The notes beneath the pieces are model-generated. The model was not told the DNA's origin. It did no database searches and worked only from the letters and a program-made list of their open reading frames with translations. Both the position numbers and the translations under genes were made by a program. From Acidovorax sp. GBBC 1281 (lineage in GTDB: Bacteria; Pseudomonadota; Gammaproteobacteria; Burkholderiales; Burkholderiaceae_C), in assembly GCF_028473645.1 (NCBI RefSeq), contig NZ_CP097269.1, positions 5,293,501-5,357,500 of the forward strand: a stretch of DNA of 64,000 nucleotides, read 5' to 3'. Shown in pieces: positions 44,118 to 58,530 of this stretch (position 1 is its first letter; each line of letters opens with the position of its first letter).

Positions 44118-46391
44118 TCAGCCAGGGTGGCCCATGGCAGGGTCGGACACCGAGTCCTTGCCGGTCTCGATGCGGCCGGCGAAGCGGCGCTGGAACGCGG
44201 GTGCAGCACTGCAGCGCACCACGAAGTCGTACCAATTTCCGCTGTCGCCCAGGGGCCAGGCGAGTTCCTCCACGGCGCCGGGCGCCACGCTGCGCGTCCA
44301 AGGCCCGTCGGCGCGATAGGCCCGCGCCTCGGCGGAGAACGTCATCGCGCTGCTGCTGCGGTTGTAGAGCTTCACCCGCACCTGCGGTGGCTCGCACAGC
44401 TCGTAGCAGACCTGCACCTCGGGGCCGCCGGTGGCCCCCTGCTGCTGCAGGTCGCCGATGAACTCGCGGTGGTAGCCGTTGGGGCCGAGCACCCACAGGT
44501 CGTACCGCCCGCCATCGGCCGCGGCATTCCAGACGCCGCTCAGGGCTTTGCCGGCCTCCACGACGTAGCGCCGCGGAATCCGGTCGAGGTGGTTCTTGTC
44601 GTACACGTGGAACACTGCCGCCGCAGTGCCCGCCTTGCCGGTGTGGGCGAACAGCAAAGTGACCGTGCCGGCACCGGCGCTGGCCTGGGCCGTGGTGTGC
44701 AGCTCATAGGGCAGCGCCCGCGAGGGCCGCACGCCTTCGGCCTGCACCGGCAGGGCGGCATCGGCCGTGGCCGTGGGCTGGGGCAGCTTGGGCGCAGCGG
44801 CCTGCGCTGCCACCCGCGCGTCCACCGCAACCTTGTTGGTGCGGCCCGTGAGGGTCGGCAAGGTCTCGGTGTTGGGATTGACGAAGTTGAAGCAGCTCGT
44901 CAGGTCGCCGCAGACCGCGCGGCGGTAGGGGCTGACCTGCGGCTCGGCCACGCCGAAGCGCTTTTCCAAAAACAGCAGGGTGGAGGTGTGGTCGAACACC
45001 TGCGAATTGACCCAGCCGCCCCGGCTCCAGGGCGACACCACCCACATCGGAACTCGCGGGCCCGGGCCGTAGGGCTTGCCGTCGGCCGCCGGCTGGCTCG
45101 GCGTTGCGGGCTGGAAGTCGTGGTACTCCACCGCCACGTCGGCGGCGGACAGTGTGCAGGCACCGGCCAGGCTGCCATCGGGATTGCGCGACGGTGCGGC
45201 GGGCGAAGGCAGGTGGTCGAAGAAGCCGTCGTTCTCGTCGTAGTTGATGAGCAGCACGGTCTTGCTCCAGACCTCGGGGTTGGCCGTGAGCGCATCCAGC
45301 ACCTCCTGCACGTACCAGCCGCCCTGTGCGGGGCTCGACGGCCCGGGGTGCTCGCTGTAGACCGAAGGCGGAATGATCCACGACACCGCCGGCAGCGTGC
45401 CCTGGCGGATGTCCTCTCGGAAAGTCTCCAGAAAGCCCTGCGGCATGGTGTTGCCGAAGCCCTTGGCCAATGGGCTCAGCGGATCATCGATCCTGGCGTT
45501 GTAGAACGACCCGGCCAGATCGACCGGCTGCGTGATGTCGGTCTTGGCGACGTAGATCGGCTTGCGGTCCGCGGGCATCTTCTCGATCTCGGCGCGCCAG
45601 TGGCGAAAGCCCATCATCTCGTTGCAGCCGAAGTTGTCGATCAGGCTCTGATAGACCTTCCATTTCACGCCCGCTTTTTCCAGGCGGTCGGCGTAGGTGG
45701 TCCAGGTCCAGCCATCGGTGGAGGCGCCGATGTCGTTGCCGCCGTTGAACTGGTTGTTCAGGCCCGCGACACGGACCCTGGAGCCGTCGATGGGGCTGAC
45801 GCCGTTCGGGCCGTTGGTGCCGGTCCAGTAAAAGAGGCGGTTGGCGATGGTGCCGGTGTGCATGCCGCAGTGGTAGTGGTCGCACAGCGTGAAGGCCTCG
45901 GCCAGCGCGCGCTGCAACGGCACCTCCGCCGTTTCGTAGTAGCCCATCGACAAGGGCAGCTTCGCGTCGGGCCACTGGGACATGCGCCCGTGGTCCCAGG
46001 CCGCCTGCGAGTCCACCCAGGTGTGCGGCGTGCTGCCGGCGCGCTGGGCATTGCCCTTCGCTTCGTCCAGGCGATAGGGCACATAGGTGCTGGGCGGCGA
46101 CGTCTTGGTGTAGGTCTGGTAGAAAACGTTGCGGCCGTTGGGCGTCGGGATCGGGAAGCGGTCACCGAAGCCGCGCACGCCCTTGAAGGTGCCGAAGTAC
46201 CCATCGAACGAGCGGTTCTCCATCATCAGCAGGACGACGTGCTGCACGTCCTGGATGGTGCCGGTGGCGTTGTGGGCTTCGATGGCCAGGGCACGCCGGA
46301 TGGCCGGTGGGAAGGCAGTGAGCGTGGCCGAAGCCGCGCCCACGCCGAGCGCGGTCGTGAGGAAATTGCGTTTGGAGGAATCGACGGTCAT
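44118..46391 (-). CDS. Phosphocholine-preferring phospholipase C (PlcN type), secreted
   Basis: The 757-residue enzyme belongs to the acid-phosphatase-like phospholipase C family. It has an N-terminal Tat-like signal (SKRNFLTTALGVGAAS, with Lys-Arg instead of Arg-Arg), the metal-site opening HVVLLMMENRSFDGYFGTFKG near residue 50, INYDENDGFFDHLP near 385, and a C-terminal half with two beta domains (DUF756-like). It hydrolyses phosphatidylcholine or sphingomyelin to release phosphocholine, for phosphate supply or virulence. The start at 46391 follows from the signal peptide. A tiny lipoprotein gene precedes it by 46 bp. Confidence 0.9.
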   Translation of the reverse strand: MTVDSSKRNFLTTALGVGAASATLTAFPPAIRRALAIEAHNATGTIQDVQHVVLLMMENRSFDGYFGTFKGVRGFGDRFPIPTPNGRNVFYQTYTKTSPPSTYVPYRLDEAKGNAQRAGSTPHTWVDSQAAWDHGRMSQWPDAKLPLSMGYYETAEVPLQRALAEAFTLCDHYHCGMHTGTIANRLFYWTGTNGPNGVSPIDGSRVRVAGLNNQFNGGNDIGASTDGWTWTTYADRLEKAGVKWKVYQSLIDNFGCNEMMGFRHWRAEIEKMPADRKPIYVAKTDITQPVDLAGSFYNARIDDPLSPLAKGFGNTMPQGFLETFREDIRQGTLPAVSWIIPPSVYSEHPGPSSPAQGGWYVQEVLDALTANPEVWSKTVLLINYDENDGFFDHLPSPAAPSRNPDGSLAGACTLSAADVAVEYHDFQPATPSQPAADGKPYGPGPRVPMWVVSPWSRGGWVNSQVFDHTSTLLFLEKRFGVAEPQVSPYRRAVCGDLTSCFNFVNPNTETLPTLTGRTNKVAVDARVAAQAAAPKLPQPTATADAALPVQAEGVRPSRALPYELHTTAQASAGAGTVTLLFAHTGKAGTAAAVFHVYDKNHLDRIPRRYVVEAGKALSGVWNAAADGGRYDLWVLGPNGYHREFIGDLQQQGATGGPEVQVCYELCEPPQVRVKLYNRSSSAMTFSAEARAYRADGPWTRSVAPGAVEELAWPLGDSGNWYDFVVRCSAAPAFQRRFAGRIETGKDSVSDPAMGHPG

Positions 46392-46437
46392 TTGGAGGAG
46401 TCTTTCTTGTCCGTGGGCGGGGTTCGGGAAGGCCCGT

Positions 46438-46623
46438 TCAGGGCTTGGGCGCGCAGTGCGTGTCCGGACTGGCGCATGTGGCCGCCGCCGCGGCGGGAAC
46501 GGTGGCATCCGAGCCACCGCTGCCACCGCAGCCCGCCAGCAGCAGGGCAAGAAAGAGCGCGCTGGCGCCCGGCAACGGGCGGCCGATCAGAGGCAGCGGC
46601 GAGCGCTGCAGAGGGATGGTCAT
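46438..46623 (-). CDS. Small lipoprotein upstream of phospholipase C
   Basis: The 61-residue product has a signal peptide ending LALLLAGCGG (lipobox) followed by about 30 residues rich in Ser, Ala and Pro with two further Cys (CASPDTHCAPKP). The frame ends just before the phospholipase gene on the same strand, suggesting an operon. A comparable short lipoprotein was not recognised; it could be a chaperone or anchor for the enzyme. Confidence 0.55.
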   Translation of the reverse strand: MTIPLQRSPLPLIGRPLPGASALFLALLLAGCGGSGGSDATVPAAAAATCASPDTHCAPKP

Positions 46624-46732
46624 GGCGTGGGAAGAAGGGAAGGAATGAAGTCCTTCATTCTTCCCGCCGACTGTGGCGCCAGAGTGACGTCCGCGTGACG
46701 CGGCGGGGGCACCGCCGTGACGCTGCCGCCCG

Positions 46733-49471
<2,739 letters not shown>

Positions 49472-49504
49472 CAGGCTCACCTGCGCAATCGGTAGTTGGG
49501 AACA

Positions 49505-49596
49505 GGCGAGCGTCGTTGGACAGTGGGGCCATCGCCGCCCGAGCCTGACGCCTGGTTGAGCCGGTTGATCGGCAGGCGCTGCAACGCTCCTCGGGG
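49505..49596 (-). promoter_or_regulatory. S-adenosylhomocysteine (SAH) riboswitch in the metH leader
   Basis: Read on the minus strand the leader contains CCGAGGAGCGTTGCAGC, then CAGGCTCGG, then CAACGACGCTCGCC. These are the conserved blocks of the SAH riboswitch; GAGCGTTG pairs with CAACGACGCTC to close the first helix and CCGAG pairs with CTCGG. It ends about 35 bases before the metH start. SAH binding is expected to raise expression, linking methionine regeneration to methyl-cycle by-product. Confidence 0.85.
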
Positions 49597-49712
49597 GCGG
49601 CCGGATTTTACGCGCCCTGCGCCCGGGCCATCACCGCGCCCAGCCTCCTGAGCGGGTTCTCCGGACAGCGGCATGGAAAGTGCTTGGCCGCTTCCCAGGA
49701 AGGAGCCCTCCC

Positions 49713-50552
49713 ATGCAATCGCCCTTCGATGGTGCAACGCCCAGCCTATGGGTCGGTGAGATTCTGCAACGACGCCGCCTGGTGTGCGGCTCCATTCTGG
49801 CCCTCGGCCTGTCGGGCCCGCTGGCGGCCGCCGAACATCGCGATCAGCTGGAACGCATCCGCTCCGCCCGGGTCCTTCGCGTGGCGGTCCCGCAGGACTT
49901 CCCACCGTTCGGCTTTCCGCAGGGCAGCGAGCTGGCGGGCTTCGACATTTCCATCGCCAAGATGCTTTCGATGCACCTGGGCGTGTCGCCGCAGATGGTG
50001 CCGGTGCCCAGCGGGGACCGGCTGGCGGCACTGCTGGAAGACCGCGTCGACATCATCATCTCCAGCCTGGGCAAGACGCCCGAGCGCGAGAAAAGCATCG
50101 ACTTCTCCAGTGTCTACGCCCCGACCTACCTCGGTGTCTTCAGCCAGCAGAAATTGAGCCGCGACGAATTGCTGAAACTGCCAGCCCCGGTCGTCGGAGC
50201 GTCGGAAAACAGCCTGGAGGAATCCCTGGTCCGGGCATTCCTGCCGACCGCAAAAATCCAGGGGTTCAAAGGCAGCGCCGCGTTGCTGGACGCCTATGCC
50301 GCAGGCCATTTCGAATTCTTCGCGGGTGGCAACGTGCTGGTGGAATCCATCAAGGATGTCGGTCTGCGGACCCGTGTGCACCAGGTGGCGCTCCTCAAAG
50401 AGAGCCCATACTATATCGGCCTTCGGCAAAACGAGGCACGGCTGAAGGACGAGATCAACCGCTTTCTGGCAAACATCCGTTCGTCAGGCGCCCTCATGGT
50501 CAACGCCATGAAATGGTTCCGCCAGAGCTTCTCGGCCGATATGTTCAAGTGA
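49713..50552 (+). CDS. Periplasmic amino-acid-type solute-binding protein
   Basis: The 279-residue protein belongs to the SBP_bac_3 family: RVLRVAVPQDFPPFGFPQG opening, GFDISIAKMLSMHLG and DIIISSLGKTPEREKSIDFS. A signal peptide ends near GPLAAAEH after a longer than usual N-terminus. GGAAGGAG precedes the ATG at 49713. No permease or ATPase genes are beside it, so it either serves a transporter encoded elsewhere or acts as a sensor input. The ligand is probably a polar amino acid. Confidence 0.85.
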   Translation: MQSPFDGATPSLWVGEILQRRRLVCGSILALGLSGPLAAAEHRDQLERIRSARVLRVAVPQDFPPFGFPQGSELAGFDISIAKMLSMHLGVSPQMVPVPSGDRLAALLEDRVDIIISSLGKTPEREKSIDFSSVYAPTYLGVFSQQKLSRDELLKLPAPVVGASENSLEESLVRAFLPTAKIQGFKGSAALLDAYAAGHFEFFAGGNVLVESIKDVGLRTRVHQVALLKESPYYIGLRQNEARLKDEINRFLANIRSSGALMVNAMKWFRQSFSADMFK

Positions 50553-50589
50553 GCAGCACCGGAAACAGCGCCCACCGCCACCCTCTGAT

Positions 50590-51321
50590 TCATCGCACCG
50601 GCAAGAACTGCAGGAAAGAACCGCCCACCAGCCCCTGCACATAGGTGATGGCGGCGCGACGGTACTTTTCGGTGGCCACTGCCGACAGCAGGTCGAGCCG
50701 GCCGATGATCTTGCCGAACTCGCGCTCGAAGCTCAGGTTGCGCCCCTGCGGACCGATCTCGTCGGCCAGCAGCAGCGGCTGGCCCGCCGCGGTGCGGCGC
50801 TGAGAAAGCATCCACACGGCGATCTCCACGTTGCGCGCCGCGTTGTACAGGTGCTGGGCATCCAGGCTGTCGAGCAGGAAGAACTCGATCTTTCCGTCGT
50901 GCGCGGTGATCAGCATGTCGGCCGTGGCGTAGATGAACGCCGCCACTCGGTCGCCCGCGAATTCGGGCGCCAGGGCCGCGGCCATCGCCGCGATGTCGCG
51001 CCGCCCCTGCAAGGGCGCCCAGACCCCGCCCTTCTCGATGGTGGTGCGGACCTGCTCCATGGCCTGCTCGCGGCCCACGGCGCTGGTCTTGCGCCATTCG
51101 GCAGGGTTGCGGCGGTAAAGCTTGTCCATCAGCCGGTAGAGACTGTCCAGGTTCTCGCGCATGGCCAGCGTCGCCAGGCGGTTCACGTCGGACTGCCCCA
51201 ACTCGCTGCCATTCGCAGACGCGCCTTTGACCTCGCCATGGGGCGCGGGCGGGCTGCTGCAGCCGGACAGGGTCACCATCGCGCAACAGGACAGGAGGAG
51301 CGGAACGAAAGTCGATCGCAT
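50590..51321 (-). CDS. Conserved lipoprotein of unknown function
   Basis: The 243-residue product has a signal peptide with LSGCSSPP lipobox at about 20. The mature part is mostly helical with no catalytic motif recognised; blocks such as MDKLYRRNPAEWRK and TADMLITAHDGKIEFFLLDSLDAQHLYNAAR look well conserved in character. It converges with the solute-binding gene and is a single gene. Confidence 0.75.
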   Translation of the reverse strand: MRSTFVPLLLSCCAMVTLSGCSSPPAPHGEVKGASANGSELGQSDVNRLATLAMRENLDSLYRLMDKLYRRNPAEWRKTSAVGREQAMEQVRTTIEKGGVWAPLQGRRDIAAMAAALAPEFAGDRVAAFIYATADMLITAHDGKIEFFLLDSLDAQHLYNAARNVEIAVWMLSQRRTAAGQPLLLADEIGPQGRNLSFEREFGKIIGRLDLLSAVATEKYRRAAITYVQGLVGGSFLQFLPVR

Positions 51322-51625
51322 GGCGCCGCATTATCGACAAGGCTGGAAAGCACCCGGGGGGTTCCTGAAACTGCCGAGGCATTCCTTGCGTATCTGCACC
51401 GGCCTCGCAGGATCGCCTGGGCAGGGGCACCGACTGGTGGCAGTTGCCGCCCACGGGGCTGGATGTCCACTGTCACTGCGGTTTCCGACAGTCATCGGAC
51501 AATGAGGAGCAAAAAGAGCTAAACGAGGCCGCATTCCGCCAAGGCAGGATATTTTCACGCCGAGTCGTCGTACAACTTGTGCAAAATTCACCTTTTTGGG
51601 GCACCACCCCGTCTGGAAAGAAGCC
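51322..51625. other. Intergenic region, nothing recognised
   Basis: These 304 bases lie between the divergent lipoprotein and DMT-exporter genes. They are likely to hold both promoters, with an AT-richer stretch near 51545-51600, but no repeat, operator or RNA element was recognised. Confidence 0.5.
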
Positions 51626-52570
51626 ATGTCGCCCCCCATCTCCCCCTTAGCGCAACGCAGGAACGTCTTCCTGCTGGCGTTGTTTTGCTGCCTGCTCTGG
51701 GGCAGTTCGTACCCTGCGATCAAGAATGGCTACGCCCTGTTCGGCATCGACAGCAGCGACACCCCGTCCAAACTCGTGTTCGCCGGCTGGCGCTTCGCCC
51801 TGGCGGGCCTGGCGCTGCTGGCCTGGGTGACCGCCAGCGGCCGGCAGATCGGCGGCTGGCCGGCCCGGGCCTGGGGCCAATTGGCGCTGCTGGGCCTGTT
51901 GCAGACCACGCTGCAGTACATCTTCTTCTACATCGGCGTGGCGAACACGACGGGGGTGAAGGCCTCGATCATGAACGCCACCGGCACCTTCTTCAGTGTG
52001 CTGCTGGCGCATTTCCTGTACCACAACGACCGCATCAGCCATGCCAAGGCCTGGGGCTGCATCGTGGGCTTCGCCGGGGTCATGGCGGTCAACCTCGGCG
52101 CCGGGTTGGCCGGGACGCTGAGCGACTTCGAGTTCGCCCTGCTGGGCGAGGGTTTCGTGGTGATCGCCGCCCTGGTGCTGGCGCTGGGCGGCGTCTACGG
52201 CAAGCGCATTTCCCAGGGGATGGATCCCATCGTGATGACCGCCTACCAGTTGACCATCGGCGGCCTGGTGCTGCTGGCGCTCGGCTATGCCACGGGCGGC
52301 GCGCTGGGCGAGGTGACCTGGGCCTCGTCGTCGCTGCTGGCCTATCTGGTGGTGCTGTCGTCCCTGGCGATCTCGATCTGGAGCCTGCTGCTCAAGCACA
52401 ACCGGGTGAGCCTCATCACCGCGTTCAACTTCATGGTGCCCGTGTTCGGCACGCTGCTGTCGGCATGGTTCCTTGAAGAAAGCCTGCTCGAATGGCGCAA
52501 CGCGGTGGCCCTGGTGCTGGTGTGCGGCGGCATCTGGCTGGTCACCCGGGCATCGGCACAGCGCGCGTGA
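51626..52570 (+). CDS. DMT-superfamily (EamA) exporter
   Basis: The 314-residue protein has ten hydrophobic helices in two EamA repeats; the first starts LLALFCCLLWGSSYPAIKNG and the second around YGKRISQGMDPIVMTAYQLTIGGL. Members export amino acids, purines or other metabolites. GGAAAG lies six to eleven bases before the ATG at 51626. It is a single gene. Confidence 0.88.
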   Translation: MSPPISPLAQRRNVFLLALFCCLLWGSSYPAIKNGYALFGIDSSDTPSKLVFAGWRFALAGLALLAWVTASGRQIGGWPARAWGQLALLGLLQTTLQYIFFYIGVANTTGVKASIMNATGTFFSVLLAHFLYHNDRISHAKAWGCIVGFAGVMAVNLGAGLAGTLSDFEFALLGEGFVVIAALVLALGGVYGKRISQGMDPIVMTAYQLTIGGLVLLALGYATGGALGEVTWASSSLLAYLVVLSSLAISIWSLLLKHNRVSLITAFNFMVPVFGTLLSAWFLEESLLEWRNAVALVLVCGGIWLVTRASAQRA

Positions 52571-52729
52571 GCCTGCAGCAGCGCTTCGAGCGGGCACCCC
52601 TTTCATGCCCATGATCGGGCGCGTGGGCACCTGCCCCGAACGGCGCTGAGGGGAATCTGTGCCGACTGCCTTCAGAAAGCGCGAAAATCACCGGCTGATC
52701 TGTCACCCCTTCCCAAGGAACGCAAGCGA

Positions 52730-54967
<2,238 letters not shown>

Positions 54968-55018
54968 TCCAGCGCGAAAACGCCGGCCCTTGCGCACGGG
55001 CCGGCCACCTGCCCCTGA

Positions 55019-55057
55019 AGCGCCTGCCCACTGCGATGCGGGCAGGCGCTTTTTTTA
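55019..55057 (+). terminator. Factor-independent terminator of icd
   Basis: An 11-bp stem AGCGCCTGCCC / GGGCAGGCGCT with a ten-base loop is followed by a T-run. It lies 50 bases after the icd stop and could also end the convergent gene at 55083. Confidence 0.9.
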
Positions 55058-55082
55058 TCCTGGCCGCCGGATCGGACCGCCT

Positions 55083-55454
55083 CTACCGGGGGACGAACAG
55101 CAGCTGTCCCTCGGGCGTCGGACGATAGCTGAAGCGCCCGTCGAGCACGACCTTGCCACCGATGCGCGCCACCCAGGTGTAGTCGCCCACGCGGGTGCCC
55201 GCGTTGCCGAAATCGCTGGGATAGTGCACGGTGCCAGCCCGCTCGCCGCCCCCTTGGGGCTCGGCGGTCGCAGTGGTCGTCTTCCCGTCCGGCATGGTCA
55301 CGGTGAACTCCACACGCGGCTGGCGGGTCGCCATCTTGTCGCTCACGCTCAGCCCGATGGCCGGGCGCGCGGTGTACAGCACGCTCTGGGCGAAAGCCGG
55401 GGCCGCTGCGGCCATGACCGCCATGCATGCAGCGCTGCGAAAAGAAAATGCCAT
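55083..55454 (-). CDS. Small secreted periplasmic protein of unknown function
   Basis: The 123-residue product has a cleavable signal peptide (cleavage near APAFAQS, residue 23). The mature domain is beta-rich, with GDYTWVARIGGKVVLDGRFSY near its end, resembling an immunoglobulin-like fold. AAAGGAG precedes the ATG at 55454. It follows a small lipoprotein gene on the same strand by about 25 bp and is probably co-transcribed. Confidence 0.7.
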   Translation of the reverse strand: MAFSFRSAACMAVMAAAAPAFAQSVLYTARPAIGLSVSDKMATRQPRVEFTVTMPDGKTTTATAEPQGGGERAGTVHYPSDFGNAGTRVGDYTWVARIGGKVVLDGRFSYRPTPEGQLLFVPR

Positions 55455-55479
55455 CTGTGCTCCTTTGTCTTGCGGGGGG

Positions 55480-55965
55480 TCAATCACCACACCGCACCGC
55501 CCGAAGTGGCGGAACGGAGGCCGGTTCCCAGGGCGCGCGGCCGATCTGCGTGCCACCACCCCAACCGTACTCGAAGGGCTCGCCCTGCGGCGACGTGCCG
55601 AACGCACTGATGCGCCCTTTCCCCACGTCCAAACCCCAGGCCTGTTCCAGGCGCGTGATCTCCAGCGGCGTCCCGGGCGGCAGCGTGCGGACCCGCTGCA
55701 GGCCGTGAAAGCGGTCGTTCGCCGTATCGCGCGGATGCGGTGAGAGCACGAGCGTCGGCGCATCGCGCACCTGGTAGAGGCCGGATTCCTGCAGCAGCAC
55801 CACACGGGCCGGCGCACGCAGCGGCAGGCATCCGCTGGAAGCCAGATCATGACGGCCTTCACAGCCGGCCAGTGCCGCGAGAAGCGGCAGCCACGCCAGT
55901 CCAGCCCGGCGGCCGCAAGCCGACAGGCGCCAGGGCTCAACCCACCTTGCAACACGATTTGCCAT
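55480..55965 (-). CDS. Lipoprotein of unknown function
   Basis: The 161-residue product has a long basic N-terminus and a lipobox LAALAGCEG near residue 32. The mature part ends in a motif with WGLDVGKGRISAFGTSPQGEP, reminiscent of small SH3-like or barrel domains. It lies just upstream of the secreted protein gene on the same strand. The ATG at 55965 is chosen because it places the signal peptide at the start. Confidence 0.65.
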   Translation of the reverse strand: MANRVARWVEPWRLSACGRRAGLAWLPLLAALAGCEGRHDLASSGCLPLRAPARVVLLQESGLYQVRDAPTLVLSPHPRDTANDRFHGLQRVRTLPPGTPLEITRLEQAWGLDVGKGRISAFGTSPQGEPFEYGWGGGTQIGRAPWEPASVPPLRAVRCGD

Positions 55966-56105
55966 GGGCGAAATGTGTCGCAACAGGCACTGCCCAGGGG
56001 TAAGACAACAGCGCAGCTGCGCTTTCTGTGGGCCGCGGCCCCCGTCATTTTGGTCATGCGTGGGCCATGGGGCAGTACCCCACGGCTTGCCTACGTCCCG
56101 GTCAC

Positions 56106-56462
56106 CTAGTGGCTGATCATCCAGGGCCGCTTGGACGGAAACGCCTTCGCTCCGCTCGCCGCCGTCACCGCGGCGCTGCGCTTGCCAGAGCCGCAGCAGC
56201 CGCACCCCGCCGGATGGCGCATCCGCCCGTAACTGCCTTCGTCACCGTTGCGGGAGGAGCGCGGCGCATGCTGCGCCCGCTCGTTGGTGTCGAACGCACG
56301 GCGCTGCTCCGGGCTCACGCAGGCCAGCCGGGGAGCGCTGGCGAAGACGCGGGGGGAGGCAGCGCTGCACCGAGGGCAGGCAGCGGGCTCGTTGCGCAGC
56401 GCCAGGCTGCGCAGGGCATCAAAGCCGCCACACGTGGCGCACTGGTAGTCGTAGGTGGGCAT
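56106..56462 (-). CDS. fmdB: FmdB-family zinc-ribbon protein
   Basis: The 118-residue product begins MPTYDYQCATCGGF, the FmdB signature, with a second knuckle CPRCSA to form a CxxC...CxxC zinc ribbon. The C-terminal tail has a CGCCGSG cluster. In Methylophilus FmdB is thought to regulate formamidase genes. It lies 26 bp after fmdA on the same strand, supporting that link. Confidence 0.9.
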   Translation of the reverse strand: MPTYDYQCATCGGFDALRSLALRNEPAACPRCSAASPRVFASAPRLACVSPEQRRAFDTNERAQHAPRSSRNGDEGSYGRMRHPAGCGCCGSGKRSAAVTAASGAKAFPSKRPWMISH

Positions 56463-56488
56463 GGCGCGGTGTCCTGTGGTGGAGGGAA

Positions 56489-57715
56489 TCAGACGAGGTC
56501 GGGCGACAGCGGCATGTCGATGCTGCCGTCCAGCATCTTCACCGGGCCGCTGGCGTTCGGGTTGATGTCGAACTCGAAGATCTGCGTCGGCAGCCACAGC
56601 GTGGCGCAGGCGTTGGGCACATCGACCACGCCGCTGATGTGGCCCTGCACCGGGGCCGTGCCCAGGATCGAATATGCCTGGGCGCCGCTGTATCCGAACT
56701 TCTTCAGGTACTCGATCGCGTTCAGGCAGGCCTGGCGGTAGGCCACGTTCACGTCCAGGTAGTACTGCTTTCCCGCCTCGTCGACCGAGATGCCTTCGAA
56801 GATCAAATAATCGTTGTAGGTCGGCACGATGGGGCTGGGTTTGAAGATCGGGTTCTTGATGCCGTACTTGGCCATGCCGCCCTTGATCAGCGTGACCTTC
56901 ATGTGCACCCAGCCGGCCATTTCGATCGCGCCGCAGAACGTGATTTCGCCGTCGCCCTGGCTGAAATGCAGGTCGCCCACCGAGAGGCCCGCGCCGTCGA
57001 CATAGACCGGGAAGAACACCTTGGAGCCGCGCGAGAGGTCCTTGATGTCGCAGTTGCCGCCGTGCTCGCGCGGCGGCACGGTGCGTGCGCCTTCGGCCGC
57101 GGCCTTGGCCTTGGCTTCGCCGGTCAGGCGGCCCATGTGAGCGGTGCCGGCCGAGGGGGGGTTGGCCAGGCCAGCAGTGGGATCGGTGTCGATGAGCTTT
57201 TGCTCACGCTCGTTCCAGAGGTCGAGCATTTTCTTGTCGGGCAGGCAGCCGATGAGGCCGGGGTGGATCAGGCCGGCGAAGTTGACGCCCGGGATGTGGC
57301 GCGAGCTGGTGAACATGCCCTTGAAGTCCCAGATCGATTTCTGCGCCTCGGGGAAATGCTCGGTCAGGAAGCCGCCGCCGTTCTTCTTGGAGAAGAAGCC
57401 GTTGAAACCCCACAGGCTGTCCTGCTTGGCGCCGATGTCGAGCAGGTCCACCACCAGCAGGTCGCCCGGCTCCGCGCCCTTGACGCCCACCGGGCCCGAG
57501 AGGTAGTGCACCGTGGTCAGGTCGATGTCGCGCACGTCGTCGGCGCTGTCGTTGTTCTTGATGAAGCCGCCGGTCCAGTCGAAGGTTTCCAGAATGAAAT
57601 CGTCGCCCGGATTCACCCAGCAGGCCATTGGAATGTCGGGATGCCAGCGGTTGTGGATGTTCTCGTTCTGGGTCGGCGATTGGCTCAGATCGACGTGGAT
57701 GAGGGTTTCAGCCAT
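56489..57715 (-). CDS. fmdA: Formamidase
   Basis: The 408-residue enzyme of the acetamidase/formamidase family has the opening MAETLIHVDLSQSPTQNENIHNRWHPD, GPVGVKGAEPGDLLVVDLLDI with metal- and substrate-site residues, and GGNCDIKDLSRGSKVFFPVYV. It hydrolyses formamide (and other short amides) to formate and ammonia in the cytosol. It follows the urt transporter genes by about 75 bp on the same strand, making an uptake-plus-hydrolysis unit for amide nitrogen. Confidence 0.95.
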   Translation of the reverse strand: MAETLIHVDLSQSPTQNENIHNRWHPDIPMACWVNPGDDFILETFDWTGGFIKNNDSADDVRDIDLTTVHYLSGPVGVKGAEPGDLLVVDLLDIGAKQDSLWGFNGFFSKKNGGGFLTEHFPEAQKSIWDFKGMFTSSRHIPGVNFAGLIHPGLIGCLPDKKMLDLWNEREQKLIDTDPTAGLANPPSAGTAHMGRLTGEAKAKAAAEGARTVPPREHGGNCDIKDLSRGSKVFFPVYVDGAGLSVGDLHFSQGDGEITFCGAIEMAGWVHMKVTLIKGGMAKYGIKNPIFKPSPIVPTYNDYLIFEGISVDEAGKQYYLDVNVAYRQACLNAIEYLKKFGYSGAQAYSILGTAPVQGHISGVVDVPNACATLWLPTQIFEFDINPNASGPVKMLDGSIDMPLSPDLV

Positions 57716-57789
57716 GGCGTGCTCCTGGAAAGTGAAGGGAAGAGAAGGCGAGTGGGAAGGAACGGAAATCCGTCGCGGACCGTGGCCGG

Positions 57790-58479
57790 TCACACGGACA
57801 GGTAGGCCTTGATGCGCTGCTGGTCGGTGTCGGCGCGGGCGGTCTCGTGCACCAAGCGGCCGCCTTCGATCACGAAGAGGCGGTCGGCCACGTCCATGGC
57901 GAACGAGAGCACCTGCTCGCTCACCACGATGGTGATCTGCCGCAGCTTGCGGATCTCGTTGAGGGCCTTGGCGATGTCCTTGATGATCGAAGGCTGGATG
58001 CCCTCGGTGGGCTCGTCCAGCAGCAGCACCTTGGGATCGGTCACCAGCGCACGGGCGATGGCCAGCTGCTGCTGCTGCCCGCCCGAAAGATTGCCGCCCT
58101 TGCGCCGGCGCATGTCCCACAGCACCGGGAACAGCGCATAGATCTCCTCGGGGATCTGGCGGGTCTTCGAGTTCTCCAGGCCGGTCTGGATGTTCTCCTC
58201 CACCGTCAGCGTGGGGAAGATCATGCGGCCCTGCGGCACGTAGGCGATGCCTTTGGCCACGCGCCGGAAGCTCTCGTCCCGCGTCACCTCCTGGCCGGCC
58301 ACGCTGATGCAGCCGCTCTTGACCGGCATCACGCCCATGAGGCTTTTGAACAGCGTGGTCTTGCCCATGCCGTTGCGGCCCATGATGGCCACGGTTTCAT
58401 TGGCGCGGCCCTCGAACGAGATGCCGTGCAACGCTTCGCTCTGCCCATAGGCGACGTGCAGGTCTGTGACTTTCAGCAT
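57790..58479 (-). CDS. urtE: Urea/short-amide ABC transporter ATPase UrtE
   Basis: The 229-residue ABC ATPase of the branched-chain-amino-acid type has Walker A GRNGMGKTTL near 35, signature LSGGQQQQLAIARAL and Walker B VLLLDEPTEGIQP. UrtE is the second nucleotide-binding subunit of the five-part urea importer; the FmdF of amide systems is equivalent. It is the last transporter gene before fmdA. Confidence 0.93.
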   Translation of the reverse strand: MLKVTDLHVAYGQSEALHGISFEGRANETVAIMGRNGMGKTTLFKSLMGVMPVKSGCISVAGQEVTRDESFRRVAKGIAYVPQGRMIFPTLTVEENIQTGLENSKTRQIPEEIYALFPVLWDMRRRKGGNLSGGQQQQLAIARALVTDPKVLLLDEPTEGIQPSIIKDIAKALNEIRKLRQITIVVSEQVLSFAMDVADRLFVIEGGRLVHETARADTDQQRIKAYLSV

Positions 58480-58530
58480 GGATTGAGGCTCCAGAAAACT
58501 CAGGGCATGGGCAAAGGACAGCAGCGCGTC

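Noticed and set aside
42466..44496. 676-codon minus-strand frame across the DUF72 and BrkB genes
   Set aside because: It covers two well-supported genes in another frame; Gly/Arg/Ala-rich shadow with no motif.
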